Origin: Propionibacteriaceae bacterium P6A17
GTDB taxonomy: Bacteria > Actinomycetota > Actinomycetes > Propionibacteriales > Propionibacteriaceae
DNA length: 64,000 nucleotides
Assembly (NCBI GenBank): GCA_000619965.1
Contig: JHVD01000007.1
Span: 124,001 to 188,000 of the forward strand
Direction: 5' to 3'
Positions 55,593 to 63,872 of this stretch are shown one piece after another. The notes under the pieces are model-generated. The model searched no databases. It was given only the letters and a program-made list of their open reading frames with translations, and was not told the origin of the DNA. Within the stretch, counting starts at the first letter, position 1; each line of letters starts with the position of its first letter. The translations under genes were made by a program, and so were the position numbers.

Positions 55593-57029
55593 ATGCAGGA
55601 CTTCCTGGAGCTGCTGCCCAAGCAGCACTTCATCGGCGGCGAGTGGGTGGGCGAACCCACCCTCGCCGTCACCGATCCCGCCACCGGCGAGGTGCTCGCC
55701 CACGTGGCCGACGCCGACGTCGCCACCGCGATGTCCGCACTCGACGCAGCCACCGCGGCTGCCGAGGAGTGGGCCAACACGAAGCCGCGCGAGCGCGGCG
55801 AGATCCTGCGGCGCGCGTTCGAGCTGATCGTCGAACGCAAGGACACCTTCGCCCGCCTGATGACCCTCGAGATGGGCAAGCCGCTCGCTGAGGCCTACGG
55901 CGAGGTGGCGTACGGGGCGGAGTTCTTCCGCTGGTTCTCGGAGGAGGCGGTGCGCATTCACGGCCGCTACGGCCAGGCGCCCCTGAGTGGTCAGCGCATC
56001 GTCACCGACCGCAAGCCCGTCGGGCCCGTCTTCGCCATCACCCCGTGGAACTTCCCGCTCGCGATGGGCACCCGCAAGATCGGCCCTGCGCTCGCGGCGG
56101 GCTGTACCGTCGTCGTGAAGCCGGCCTCGGCCACGCCGCTGACCACCCTGCTGCTCATGCGGGTGCTCGCCGACGCCGGGCTCCCGAAGGGCGTCGTCAA
56201 CGCGTTCGTGTCGTCGGATTCGAAGGGCACCTCGGCCGCGATCATCGCCGACCGTCGCCTGCGCAAGCTCACCTTCACCGGCTCCACCGCCGTCGGCAAG
56301 GGGCTCCTCAAACTCGCCTCCGAGAACGTGCTTCGCTGCTCGATGGAGCTCGGCGGCAACGCACCGTTCATCGTCCTCGACAGCGCCGACATCGACAAGG
56401 CCGTCCAGGGAGCGCTCGTGGCGAAGATGCGCAACAACGGCGAGGCCTGCACCGCCGCCAACCGCTTCTTCCTCCACGAGTCCATCGCCGATGAGTTCCT
56501 CGCCAGGCTGGGCGCGGCCTTCGACGAGTGGCCCGTCGGCCCGGGCATCGAGGAGGGCACCAAGCTCGGCGCGCTCATCAGCAAGGGCGCCGTCGACGAC
56601 ATCGTTGGGCTCATCGACGACGCCGTCGCCACCGGCGCGACGCTCGTCCGCGGCGGCCGGGCCGCGGACGGCCCCGGCGCGTTCCTGCCCCCGACGGTGC
56701 TCACCGGCGTCCCTGCCGACGCGCGCATCGCCGTCGAGGAAATCTTTGGGCCCGTCGTGGCCGCGCAGACCTTCACGGACATCGACGACGTGGTCCGGCG
56801 CGCCAACGCCACCGACTTCGGCCTCATGTCCTACGTGTTCGGCGAGGAGGGCGAGGCGCTGCGCGTCGCCGGCCGCCTCGAATACGGCATGGTGGGCGTC
56901 AACACAGGCCTCGCCTCCGACGCCGCGGCACCGTTCGGCGGCATCAAGCACTCCGGCCTTGGCCGAGAGGGTTCGTTCGAGGGCATCGACGAGTACCTCG
57001 AGACCCAGTACTACGCCCTGCCCGGGTGA
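55593..57029 (+). CDS. Aldehyde dehydrogenase (succinate-semialdehyde dehydrogenase-like)
   Basis: A 478-residue NAD(P)-dependent aldehyde dehydrogenase of the GabD type, oxidising an aldehyde to the acid. FAITPWNFPLAMGTRKIGPA is the cofactor segment, TFTGSTAVGKGLL the NAD loop, general base Glu252 in MELGGNAPF, nucleophile Cys286 in NNGEACTAANRF and VEEIFGPVVAAQTF near the end. GAGGAG overlapping the ADH fragment's stop is the ribosome binding site for ATG 55593. The deletion just upstream removed the ancestral promoter and regulator, so expression now depends on whatever lies further upstream or on a new promoter. Confidence 0.93.
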   Translation: MQDFLELLPKQHFIGGEWVGEPTLAVTDPATGEVLAHVADADVATAMSALDAATAAAEEWANTKPRERGEILRRAFELIVERKDTFARLMTLEMGKPLAEAYGEVAYGAEFFRWFSEEAVRIHGRYGQAPLSGQRIVTDRKPVGPVFAITPWNFPLAMGTRKIGPALAAGCTVVVKPASATPLTTLLLMRVLADAGLPKGVVNAFVSSDSKGTSAAIIADRRLRKLTFTGSTAVGKGLLKLASENVLRCSMELGGNAPFIVLDSADIDKAVQGALVAKMRNNGEACTAANRFFLHESIADEFLARLGAAFDEWPVGPGIEEGTKLGALISKGAVDDIVGLIDDAVATGATLVRGGRAADGPGAFLPPTVLTGVPADARIAVEEIFGPVVAAQTFTDIDDVVRRANATDFGLMSYVFGEEGEALRVAGRLEYGMVGVNTGLASDAAAPFGGIKHSGLGREGSFEGIDEYLETQYYALPG

Positions 57030-57041
57030 GTACTCGCGCCT

Positions 57042-57122
57042 GGCGTGACTGATTGCGATCCAGATTCTCCCAGCGGGCTCTCAGCGCCGTCTGACGGCAT
57101 CTGGATCGCAATCAGTCACGCC
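57042..57122. repeat. Long inverted repeat between convergent genes
   Basis: Arms 57042-57065 and 57099-57122 (24 nt) are exact reverse complements, enclosing a 33-nt loop with some internal pairing. It lies between the aldehyde dehydrogenase and tadA genes and contains the tadA stop codon (57112-57114). It probably works as a bidirectional terminator. Its sequence is unrelated to the copy A-C family. Confidence 0.8.
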
Positions 57123-57570
57123 TGGCCCGGAAGAACCCCTCGAGCAACCCCGCACAGTCCGCCTCCAGCACCCCGCCGGTGACTCGCGGACGATGATTGA
57201 GGCGGGGGTCGCGGACGACGTCGAACAGGCTCGCCACGGCCCCCGCCTTCTCGTCGAATGCGCCGAAGACGAGGTGCCCGATCCGGGCCGAGACGACCGC
57301 ACCCGCACACATCGTGCAGGGCTCCAGCGTCACCACGAGTGTGCAGTCCTCCAGCCGCCACTGCCCCCAGCGCTCAGCGGCGCGACGCAGCGCCACCACC
57401 TCCGCGTGCGCCGTCGGATCCCCGAGGAGTTCGCGCTCGTTGCCCGCCGCGGCGAGCAGGGCCCCATCGGGCGCGAGGACCACGGCGCCGATCGGCACGT
57501 CGCCGCGCAGCCCGGCCGAGCGAGCCTCGTCGAGGGCGAGCCGCATGGCATCGTGCCAGCGGGAGCCCAT
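57112..57570 (-). CDS. tadA: tRNA-specific adenosine deaminase
   Basis: A 152-residue zinc deaminase that converts adenosine-34 of tRNA-Arg(ACG) to inosine, allowing wobble decoding. The zinc site is His55-Ala-Glu57 (DPTAHAEV) with Cys85 and Cys88 (EPCTMCAGA); Glu57 is the proton shuttle. ARIGHLVFGAFDEKAGAVAS matches the tRNA-binding region. The gene is 1 nt after the stop of the acidic partner protein, so they are co-translated. Length is normal. The stop lies in the 57042-57122 inverted repeat. Confidence 0.95.
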   Translation of the reverse strand: MGSRWHDAMRLALDEARSAGLRGDVPIGAVVLAPDGALLAAAGNERELLGDPTAHAEVVALRRAAERWGQWRLEDCTLVVTLEPCTMCAGAVVSARIGHLVFGAFDEKAGAVASLFDVVRDPRLNHRPRVTGGVLEADCAGLLEGFFRARRD

Positions 57571-57571
57571 G

Positions 57572-58156
57572 TCAGTCGTCGAAGGCGGCTGCAGCGGCGG
57601 CGAATTCGTCGGCGATCTTCAACTTCGCGGCGATGCGCTCGAGGCACTCGTCGGAGTCGGCGTCGTAGTCGGTGGCGATGGCCTCCAGCTCGAAGCCACG
57701 CAGCCCGCTGGCCGCGAACATCTCCATGTCGCCGACGGGGTACGAGTCCTCGTCCTCGTCCGGGATGTCCTCGCCCAGGTAGTCGAGCACGTCGCGGGCG
57801 AGCGGCCAGTCGTGCGCGGCCGTCGCGTCGGAGAGCAGCACCTCCACCATGCGTCCGCGGGCGCGGACGATGACGAAGATCTCTCCGGCGATGGAGACGA
57901 ACCCATCGGCGCCTGAATCGCCGGGCAGGCGGGAGAGTTGGCGGATCAGCTCGTCCAGATCGTTGGCGAGGTCGAAGTCCAGTGGGACGACGACGGGCTT
58001 GCCGTCCTCCCGGTAGGCGGCGACGACCAGGTCGATGTCGTCCTCGGAGGCGTCCTCCAAGTCGTAGTCGTCGAATTCGTCGTCCTCGTCCAGTTCGGCC
58101 TCGACGTCGTCCTCGAGGTCGAACGGCTCTGCATCCTCGGCATCGAACACACCCAC
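57572..58156 (-). CDS. tRNA adenosine deaminase-associated acidic protein
   Basis: A 194-residue protein found beside tadA throughout Actinobacteria. The N-terminal third is very acidic ([20 protein letters not shown] and following). The folded part has [40 protein letters not shown] and [18 protein letters not shown]. No catalytic motif is visible; an accessory role in deamination or tRNA handling is inferred from gene linkage. GTG 58156 is chosen because AAAGGAG is 7 nt upstream; the longer frame has no site. Confidence 0.88.
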   Translation of the reverse strand: MGVFDAEDAEPFDLEDDVEAELDEDDEFDDYDLEDASEDDIDLVVAAYREDGKPVVVPLDFDLANDLDELIRQLSRLPGDSGADGFVSIAGEIFVIVRARGRMVEVLLSDATAAHDWPLARDVLDYLGEDIPDEDEDSYPVGDMEMFAASGLRGFELEAIATDYDADSDECLERIAAKLKIADEFAAAAAAFDD

Positions 58157-58259
58157 GGCGCCGCTCCTTTCCTCGATCGTCCATGCATACGCTGTCCGGG
58201 CCCACACTACCCGTACCTTCCCACCCCGGCCAGAGCGGGGATGTGAGAAAGTTGGGGTT

Positions 58260-58901
58260 GTGGAACTTCGAGTCGTGTCGCACCCCCTGATCGATCACAA
58301 GCTCACGCTGCTGCGTGAGAAGCACACCCCCCAGCCTGTGTTCCGTCGGCTCGTCGAGGAGCTGGTGACGCTACTGGCCTACGAGGCGACGCGCGGCGTG
58401 CGCGTGCACGATCACGAGATCGAGACGCCGGTGGCGCCGACGGTGGGCACCAAGCTCGACGATCCGGCGCCGATGGTCGTGCCGATTCTTCGCGCGGGCC
58501 TTGGCATGCTCGACGGCATGCTGCGGCTGGTCCCCACTGCGGAGGTGGGCTTCCTCGGCATGATTCGCGACGAGGAGACGCTCGAGCCGACGACGTACGC
58601 CGAGCGCCTCCCCGAGGATCTGTCGGGCCGTCAGTGCTACGTCCTCGACCCGATGCTCGCCACCGGCGGATCGTTGGGTGGGGCGGTGCAGTACCTCGTC
58701 GACCGTGGCGCCGACGACATCACCTGCATCTGCCTCCTCGCCGCACCCGAGGGTGTCGAGCGGCTGAAGGAGCTGCTCGAGGATCTCGCCGTGCCGTGCA
58801 CGCTCGTCGTCGCGGCAGTCGACGAGAGGCTCAACGAGAAGGGCTTCATCGTGCCGGGCCTCGGCGACGCGGGCGACCGCCTCTACGGTCTCGCGCACTG
58901 A
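58260..58901 (+). CDS. upp: Uracil phosphoribosyltransferase
   Basis: A 213-residue salvage enzyme that makes UMP from uracil and [23 protein letters not shown] is the PRPP loop, [16 protein letters not shown] and [17 protein letters not shown] contact substrates, and the C-terminal [15 protein letters not shown] binds uracil. The GTG at 58260 fits the family N-terminus ([20 protein letters not shown]). With pyrE at 4.3 kb this window carries both de novo and salvage pyrimidine steps. The GNAT gene begins 8 nt after its stop and is probably cotranscribed. Confidence 0.96.
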   Translation: MELRVVSHPLIDHKLTLLREKHTPQPVFRRLVEELVTLLAYEATRGVRVHDHEIETPVAPTVGTKLDDPAPMVVPILRAGLGMLDGMLRLVPTAEVGFLGMIRDEETLEPTTYAERLPEDLSGRQCYVLDPMLATGGSLGGAVQYLVDRGADDITCICLLAAPEGVERLKELLEDLAVPCTLVVAAVDERLNEKGFIVPGLGDAGDRLYGLAH

Positions 58902-58908
58902 TCCGACG

Positions 58909-59568
58909 ATGCGCCTCGAGGAGCTCCATCCCCCGTTCGGGCTCAGGATCCGCTCGGGGGATCTGGAGATGCATCCCGTGCGAATGGACGACATCCCGGT
59001 CCTGCTGGATCTGATCGCGACGGGCGTCGTCAGCGCCGACATTCCGGGCTACCCGCTGGCCGGGCCGTTCGCGCTCGGTGACGACACGATGGCGCGACGA
59101 CGCAGCTCGCTTCGCTTCTGGTGGCAGTCGTGGGTGGACGCGACGCCGGAGCGTTGGGCGTTCCCGATGACCGTGCTGCGGGGCGGGGTGGTCGTCGGCG
59201 TGCAGGACATCCTGGCACGCGACTTCCCCACCATTCGCTCCGCCGAGACGGGCTCTTGGCTCGGCGTGCAGCACCAGGGTAAGGGCACGGGCAAGCTCAT
59301 GCGCCAGGTGATGTGCACGTTCGCGTTCGACCATCTGGGCGCGAGGGAGCTCCACTCTGGGGCGTTCCACGACAACCATCGCTCGCTCGGGGTGAGCCGC
59401 GCCGTCGGATACGAGTTCAACGGTCGACGGTTGATGCTGCGCGGCAACGGGGAGGCGTCCGAGGAGGTCCTCGTGCGCCTCACCCCGGACCGCCTCGTGC
59501 GGCCGGAGGTTCCCGTCGAGGTGGATGGGCTCGGCCCGTTCCTCGACTTCCTCGGGCTCGCCGATTGA
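58909..59568 (+). CDS. GNAT-family N-acetyltransferase
   Basis: A 219-residue acetyltransferase of the GNAT fold (RimJ/RimL-like region). The acetyl-CoA loop is SWLGVQHQGKGTGKLMRQVM near residue 120, and HDNHRSLGVSRAVGYEFNGR corresponds to the N/G signature of the last strands. The N-terminal MHPVRMDDIPVLLDLI is the usual first strand. The substrate could be an amino acid, protein terminus or antibiotic and is not determinable. It follows upp by 8 nt and is probably co-expressed. Confidence 0.88.
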   Translation: MRLEELHPPFGLRIRSGDLEMHPVRMDDIPVLLDLIATGVVSADIPGYPLAGPFALGDDTMARRRSSLRFWWQSWVDATPERWAFPMTVLRGGVVVGVQDILARDFPTIRSAETGSWLGVQHQGKGTGKLMRQVMCTFAFDHLGARELHSGAFHDNHRSLGVSRAVGYEFNGRRLMLRGNGEASEEVLVRLTPDRLVRPEVPVEVDGLGPFLDFLGLAD

Positions 59569-59587
59569 GGGGCCCGACGGCGTCCTG

Positions 59588-60448
59588 CTACTTCACCGAG
59601 CCTGCGGTCAGGCCGCCGATGAGGCGCTTCTCGATGAGGCCGAAGAGGACGATCACCGGCACGATCGCGATGAGCGCGACGGTGAACAGGTACTGCCAGT
59701 CCTGCACGTAGAGGCCGAGGAAGCGCGGCATGGACACCGTCAGCGGCTGCAGGTCGGTCTGTTGCACGAGGATGAGTGCGGCCGCGAACTCGTTCCACGA
59801 GTTGACGAAGACGAACACGATGGCGGTCACGATGCCGGGCCACACCAGCGGCAGCGAGATGCGGAACATGGTTTGCAGGCGGCCGAGCCCGTCGATGAGG
59901 GCGGCCTCGTCGACCTCCTTCGGCACGGAGGCGAAGAAGGCCTGCATGATCCAGATCGCGAAGGACAGGTTGAATGCTCCGTTGATGAGGATCAGCGCGG
60001 CCCAGACCGCGTAGCCCTGCCAGCCTTTGAATTCCTGGAAGAGGCCGACGCCGAGGACCGTCGGCTGCAGCATCTGCGTGCACAGCACGAGCAGCAGGAA
60101 CGCCAGCCGGCCCGGGAAGCGGAAGCGTGCGACGTAGTAGGCGGCCGGGGTGGCGACGACGAGCACCAGCAGCGTCGCACCCACCGCGATGACCGTGGTC
60201 GAGAGGAGCGACGAGGCGGGGTTGACCGACGAGCTCCACACGTCGAGGTAGTTGCGCCACTGTGGGGTTTCGGGGAAGTAGACCGGCGGGATGTCGGTGA
60301 CTTCGAGGCGCGTCTTCAGCGACGTGATGAACATGAGCGCGTAGGGGAAGCCGAAGAACAGCACGATCGCGAGCGCGCCGACGACGACGAGGATGCGGTT
60401 GGGCGGACGGTCGATGCCGCCGCGGATCTTGTGGGTTTGACCGGCCAT
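59588..60448 (-). CDS. ABC sugar transporter permease (MalG-type)
   Basis: A 286-residue permease with six helices and the EAA loop KEVDEAALIDGLGRLQTMFR near residue 175. It is the last of a three-gene importer operon read on the minus strand; the gap to the preceding permease is 3 nt. It has no ATPase partner here. The stop is about 20 nt from the convergent GNAT gene. Confidence 0.93.
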   Translation of the reverse strand: MAGQTHKIRGGIDRPPNRILVVVGALAIVLFFGFPYALMFITSLKTRLEVTDIPPVYFPETPQWRNYLDVWSSSVNPASSLLSTTVIAVGATLLVLVVATPAAYYVARFRFPGRLAFLLLVLCTQMLQPTVLGVGLFQEFKGWQGYAVWAALILINGAFNLSFAIWIMQAFFASVPKEVDEAALIDGLGRLQTMFRISLPLVWPGIVTAIVFVFVNSWNEFAAALILVQQTDLQPLTVSMPRFLGLYVQDWQYLFTVALIAIVPVIVLFGLIEKRLIGGLTAGSVK

Positions 60449-60451
60449 GGC

Positions 60452-61402
60452 TCAGGCCACCTCCTTCGTCGGCTGCACCACGGCGAGGTAGATGCCGATG
60501 ATGACGAGGCAGAACAGGAAGTTCAACACCGACAGCGCCGACGAGACCCCGGGGCCGAGCGACGTCTGGTACTCGTACATCAGCGTCGTCGTGATGTGTC
60601 CGGTGTGGTAGCCGGGCGTTTCCTGCAGGATGCGCAGGATGGGCAGGGAGTTGAACACGTTGATGATGTTGATGAGCGCGGCCACCGCGATGGCGGGGCG
60701 CAGCAGCGGCAGGACGATGTGCCAGTAGCGTGCCCAGGTGCCGGCGCCGTCGACGTGGGCCGCTTCGCGCACGTCGGTGGGGACCGCTTGGAGGCCGGCG
60801 AGGATCGTGTAGGTGGTGAACGGCAGCGAGACGTAGATGGCGACGAACACCGCCACCCAGAAGGCCGACGTCGGGTCCTTCGTCCAGGCCCGTGCCGTTT
60901 CGAGTATTCCGGTGTCGACGAGTAGGCGGTTGAACAGACCCACCTTGTCCTGGAGGCCGTAGCGGAACACCGTCGCGGTCATGACCACGGAGCAGGCCCA
61001 CGGGAGGATGACGAACAGGCGCAGCAGCTTTCGCCCGCGGAAGGGGAGGTTGAGGAATTGGGCGAGCAGCAGGCTCAGGATGAGGGTGCCGAGCACGACG
61101 ACGGCCACCCAGACGACGGTGTTGAGCAGGATGCGCCCGATGGGGACCCCGGGGAAGGTGAGTGCGCCGGCGGGGCCGATGTAGTTGTCGAGCCCGATCG
61201 GGTCCGGCTTTCGGAGGATGCCCTTGTTGTTGTACTTGAAGAACGAGGTGTAGATCATGAGGCCCGCGGGGTACAGCACCACGCAGACGATCAGCACCAG
61301 CGTGGGCAGCAGCCACGGCAGGGAGCGCAGCGCCTCGCGCGCCGGCGTGGGGCCGCGGCGGTCCTTCTGGCCCGCCCGGCGGGGGGCGACGGTGGACGAC
61401 AT
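60452..61402 (-). CDS. ABC sugar transporter permease (MalF-type)
   Basis: A 316-residue permease with an N-terminal charged region, six helices and the EAA motif TDVREAAHVDGAGTWARYWH near residue 212. It follows the binding-protein gene, from which it is separated by a long hairpin (61430-61472), and it is co-transcribed with the second permease. AGGAGGAG precedes the ATG at 61402. Confidence 0.93.
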   Translation of the reverse strand: MSSTVAPRRAGQKDRRGPTPAREALRSLPWLLPTLVLIVCVVLYPAGLMIYTSFFKYNNKGILRKPDPIGLDNYIGPAGALTFPGVPIGRILLNTVVWVAVVVLGTLILSLLLAQFLNLPFRGRKLLRLFVILPWACSVVMTATVFRYGLQDKVGLFNRLLVDTGILETARAWTKDPTSAFWVAVFVAIYVSLPFTTYTILAGLQAVPTDVREAAHVDGAGTWARYWHIVLPLLRPAIAVAALINIINVFNSLPILRILQETPGYHTGHITTTLMYEYQTSLGPGVSSALSVLNFLFCLVIIGIYLAVVQPTKEVA

Positions 61403-61429
61403 CTCGGGTTCTCCTCCTCAGCGCTTGGG

Positions 61430-61472
61430 GAGCAGGTGGCGCCGCCGTGTTCGACGACGGCGCCACCTGCTC
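61430..61472 (-). terminator. Intraoperon hairpin between binding protein and permease genes
   Basis: Arms 61430-61448 and 61454-61472 form a 19-bp stem with one mismatch and a 5-nt loop. Hairpins at this position commonly reduce expression of permeases relative to the binding protein, by partial termination or by stabilising the upstream mRNA end. Confidence 0.75.
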
Positions 61473-61487
61473 ATGCAGGGGTTCGGG

Positions 61488-62756
61488 TCAGCTCTGGGCG
61501 ACGACCTGTGCCTGGATCTGCTCCAGGAGGGTCTTCGGGTCCTCGGAACCGACCTTGTAGGCGCTGGCCTTCAGCGCGGCCTGCAGCGCGTCCCACTGCG
61601 GGTTGGAGACGGGCTGGAACTTCACGAGCGTGAGCGCGTCGAGGAAGGCCTTGTTGTACTCGTCGGCCTCCGCGATGCCCTTCTCGATGGCGGACTTCGT
61701 CACCGGCAGCAGGGTGGTGCCCTTGTACCAAGGGACGTAGAGCTCATCGGAGTAGAACAGCTCGAGGTAGGCCGCGGTGGCCTGCTTGCGGGCGGCGTCC
61801 TTGTTGTCGAACGCGAGGATGAAGTCGGTCACACCGATGGCCACGCCTTCGCCGCTCTTCGACGGGACGGGCGCGAGTCCGACGTTGATGCCCTTGGCGG
61901 TGGCGTCGGAGACGACCTGGCCGTGGCCGATCACCATGCCGAGCTTGCCTGCGGAGAAGAGGTCCGTGGTGCCCTGGCGGTTGTCCTCGAGGTTGGCCTG
62001 GGTGTAGCCGGACTCGTACATCTTCTTCATCTGGGTGAAGGCTTCGACGGCCGCGTCGGAGTCGGCCTTGAGGTTCTCCCCGTCGGCCCAGTCGCCGCCG
62101 GCGCCCCACAGCCACAGGGACGACTCGACCTGCGCTTCCTCCTTGCCGAGCGGCATGCCGTAGCCGCGGATGTCGTCGCCGAGGGCGGCCAGCTTCTGCG
62201 AGGCGTCCTCGAGGTCAGCCCAGGTCTTCGGCGGCTCGGCGATGCCGGCCTTCTCGAAGAGGTCCTTGTTGTAGGCCAGCAGGCGGGCGGAGGCGATGTC
62301 GGGCGTCGCGTAGAGGGTGCCGTCGGGCATCTTGCCGTTGTCGAGCAGGGTGGGTTCGATGGCGTCGAGGGTCTCCTTGCTCAGCAGTTCGTCCATGCGG
62401 TAGAGCAGGCCGGCGTCGGCCGACGAGGAGAAGGCGTTGTCGTTGAGGATGTCGGGGAGGTCGCCGGCCTGGATGCGCGCCTGCACCTTGTCGGCGAACG
62501 TCTCCCAGCCCTCGATCTGGAGCTCGACCTTGACCTTCGGGTAGGTCTCGTTGAACTTGGCGGTGATCGCGTCCCAGTCCGCCTTCGACGAGTCGCTGTA
62601 CGACGGGGCGAGGATCTTGATCGTGGTCTCGAGCGCCGCGGGGTCCTCGGAGGACGCAGGCGTCGATCCCTGCTGGTCACCGCCGCCGCCACCACACGCG
62701 GACAGGGCGAGTGCCGAGATCAGCGCGACTGCACCGAGCTTGATTGCACGCTTCAT
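61488..62756 (-). CDS. ABC-type sugar-binding lipoprotein
   Basis: A 422-residue family 1 solute-binding protein. Signal peptide AVALISALALSAC with the lipid Cys near residue 21, followed by a poly-Gly spacer. The mature protein has IKILAPSYSDSSKADWDAIT, FNETYPKVKVELQIEGWETF, GDLPDILNDNAFSSS and ARLLAYNKDLFEKAG, typical of maltose/oligosaccharide-type proteins. The sugar is not determined. AAAGGAG precedes ATG 62756. It is the first gene of the importer operon; likely control sites lie upstream (62780-62883). Confidence 0.93.
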   Translation of the reverse strand: MKRAIKLGAVALISALALSACGGGGGDQQGSTPASSEDPAALETTIKILAPSYSDSSKADWDAITAKFNETYPKVKVELQIEGWETFADKVQARIQAGDLPDILNDNAFSSSADAGLLYRMDELLSKETLDAIEPTLLDNGKMPDGTLYATPDIASARLLAYNKDLFEKAGIAEPPKTWADLEDASQKLAALGDDIRGYGMPLGKEEAQVESSLWLWGAGGDWADGENLKADSDAAVEAFTQMKKMYESGYTQANLEDNRQGTTDLFSAGKLGMVIGHGQVVSDATAKGINVGLAPVPSKSGEGVAIGVTDFILAFDNKDAARKQATAAYLELFYSDELYVPWYKGTTLLPVTKSAIEKGIAEADEYNKAFLDALTLVKFQPVSNPQWDALQAALKASAYKVGSEDPKTLLEQIQAQVVAQS

Positions 62757-62779
62757 TGGGAGCGTCTCCTTTCACAGCC

Positions 62780-62883
62780 TGGGCGCAGTCGTTGCGCCCA
62801 CGGGATCATGGTTGCAAGTACAGCTCGTCTGATGTCAGAACTGTCCAGCGTCGTAACCAAACTGATACACAACTGGACGGTTC
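62780..62883 (-). promoter_or_regulatory. Leader hairpin and paired operator-like sites upstream of the binding-protein gene
   Basis: An 8-bp perfect stem (62780-62787 and 62793-62800, TGGGCGCA) lies in the leader. Further upstream GAACTGTCCAG (62838-62848) and CTGGACGGTTC (62873-62883) are inverted copies with one mismatch, about 35 nt centre to centre, which would suit a dimeric sugar repressor binding two sites. No clear -10 was identified. Confidence 0.45.
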
Positions 62884-62925
62884 GCTCACCGCACTTGCGC
62901 GTTCGGGCCCTCGTGGCCCCTCGAA

Positions 62926-63822
62926 TCAGTAGTAGTAGGGGAATTTCGACCAGTCGGGCTCGCGCTTCTCCAGGAAGGAGTCGCGCCCCTCGATGGCCTC
63001 GTCGGTCATGTACGCGAGCCTCGTCGTCTCTCCCGCGAACACCTGCTGGCCGACGAGTCCGTCGTCGATGGCGTTGAACGCAAACTTCAGCATCCGTTGG
63101 GCCGTCGGCGACTTGCCGCAGATCTTCCGTGCCCATTCGAGGCCTTCGTCCTCGAGTTCGGCGTGGGGGACGACCTTGTTGACCATGCCCATGCGGTAGG
63201 CGTCCGCGGCGGTGTGCACGTCGCCCAGGAAGAAGATTTCGCGGGCAAATTTCTGCCCCACTTGGCGGGCGAGGTACGCGGAGCCGTAGCCGGCGTCGAA
63301 GGAGCCGACGTCGGCGTCGGTCTGCTTGAACTTCGCGTGCTCCTCGGAGGCGAGCGTGAGATCGGCGACGACGTGCAGCGAGTGGCCGCCGCCGGCCGCC
63401 CAGCCGTTGACCAACGCGATGACGACCTTCGGCATGAATCGGATGAGGCGCTGCACCTCGAGGATGTGGAGCCGTCCGAGCTTCGCCGGGTCAACCTCCT
63501 CAGCGGTCTCCCCCTGCGCGTACTGGTATCCGGCCTTGCCGCGGATGCGCTGGTCGCCGCCGGAGCAGAATGCCCAGCCGCCGTCCTTCGCGCTCGGGCC
63601 GTTGCCGGTGAGGAGCACGCAGCCCACATCCGACGATTGCCTCGCGTGATCGAGGGCTCGGTAGAGCTCGTCGACCGTATGGGGCCGGAACGCGTTGCGC
63701 ACCTCGGGCCTGTCGAATGCGATGCGCACCGCCGGGACGTGCTTCGCGCGGTGGTAGGTGATGTCGGTGAAGTCGAAGCCTGCGACGGGCTCCCACAGCT
63801 CGGGCTTGAACGGATTGCTCAT
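62926..63822 (-). CDS. menB: 1,4-dihydroxy-2-naphthoyl-CoA synthase
   Basis: A 298-residue crotonase-fold enzyme that closes the second ring of the menaquinone naphthoquinone. Family signatures: RPEVRNAFRPHTVDEL, the oxyanion hole FCSGGDQRIRGKAGYQYA, GWAAGGGHSLHVVADLTLAS, DADVGSFDAGYGSAYLARQV (MenB-specific) and the C-terminal EKREPDWSKFPYYY. Length is typical. The ATG at 63822 is 6 nt from TAGGCT, so it is leaderless and stands alone rather than in a men operon. Confidence 0.96.
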   Translation of the reverse strand: MSNPFKPELWEPVAGFDFTDITYHRAKHVPAVRIAFDRPEVRNAFRPHTVDELYRALDHARQSSDVGCVLLTGNGPSAKDGGWAFCSGGDQRIRGKAGYQYAQGETAEEVDPAKLGRLHILEVQRLIRFMPKVVIALVNGWAAGGGHSLHVVADLTLASEEHAKFKQTDADVGSFDAGYGSAYLARQVGQKFAREIFFLGDVHTAADAYRMGMVNKVVPHAELEDEGLEWARKICGKSPTAQRMLKFAFNAIDDGLVGQQVFAGETTRLAYMTDEAIEGRDSFLEKREPDWSKFPYYY

Positions 63823-63828
63823 GGGCCG

Positions 63829-63834
63829 AGCCTA
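63829..63834 (-). promoter_or_regulatory. -10 element (TAGGCT) for leaderless menB
   Basis: TAGGCT on the minus strand is 6 nt from the ATG at 63822. Confidence 0.55.
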
Positions 63835-63872
63835 GCGATCTGGCGCCCGCTGGTGGCCACGCTCGGGCGAGG

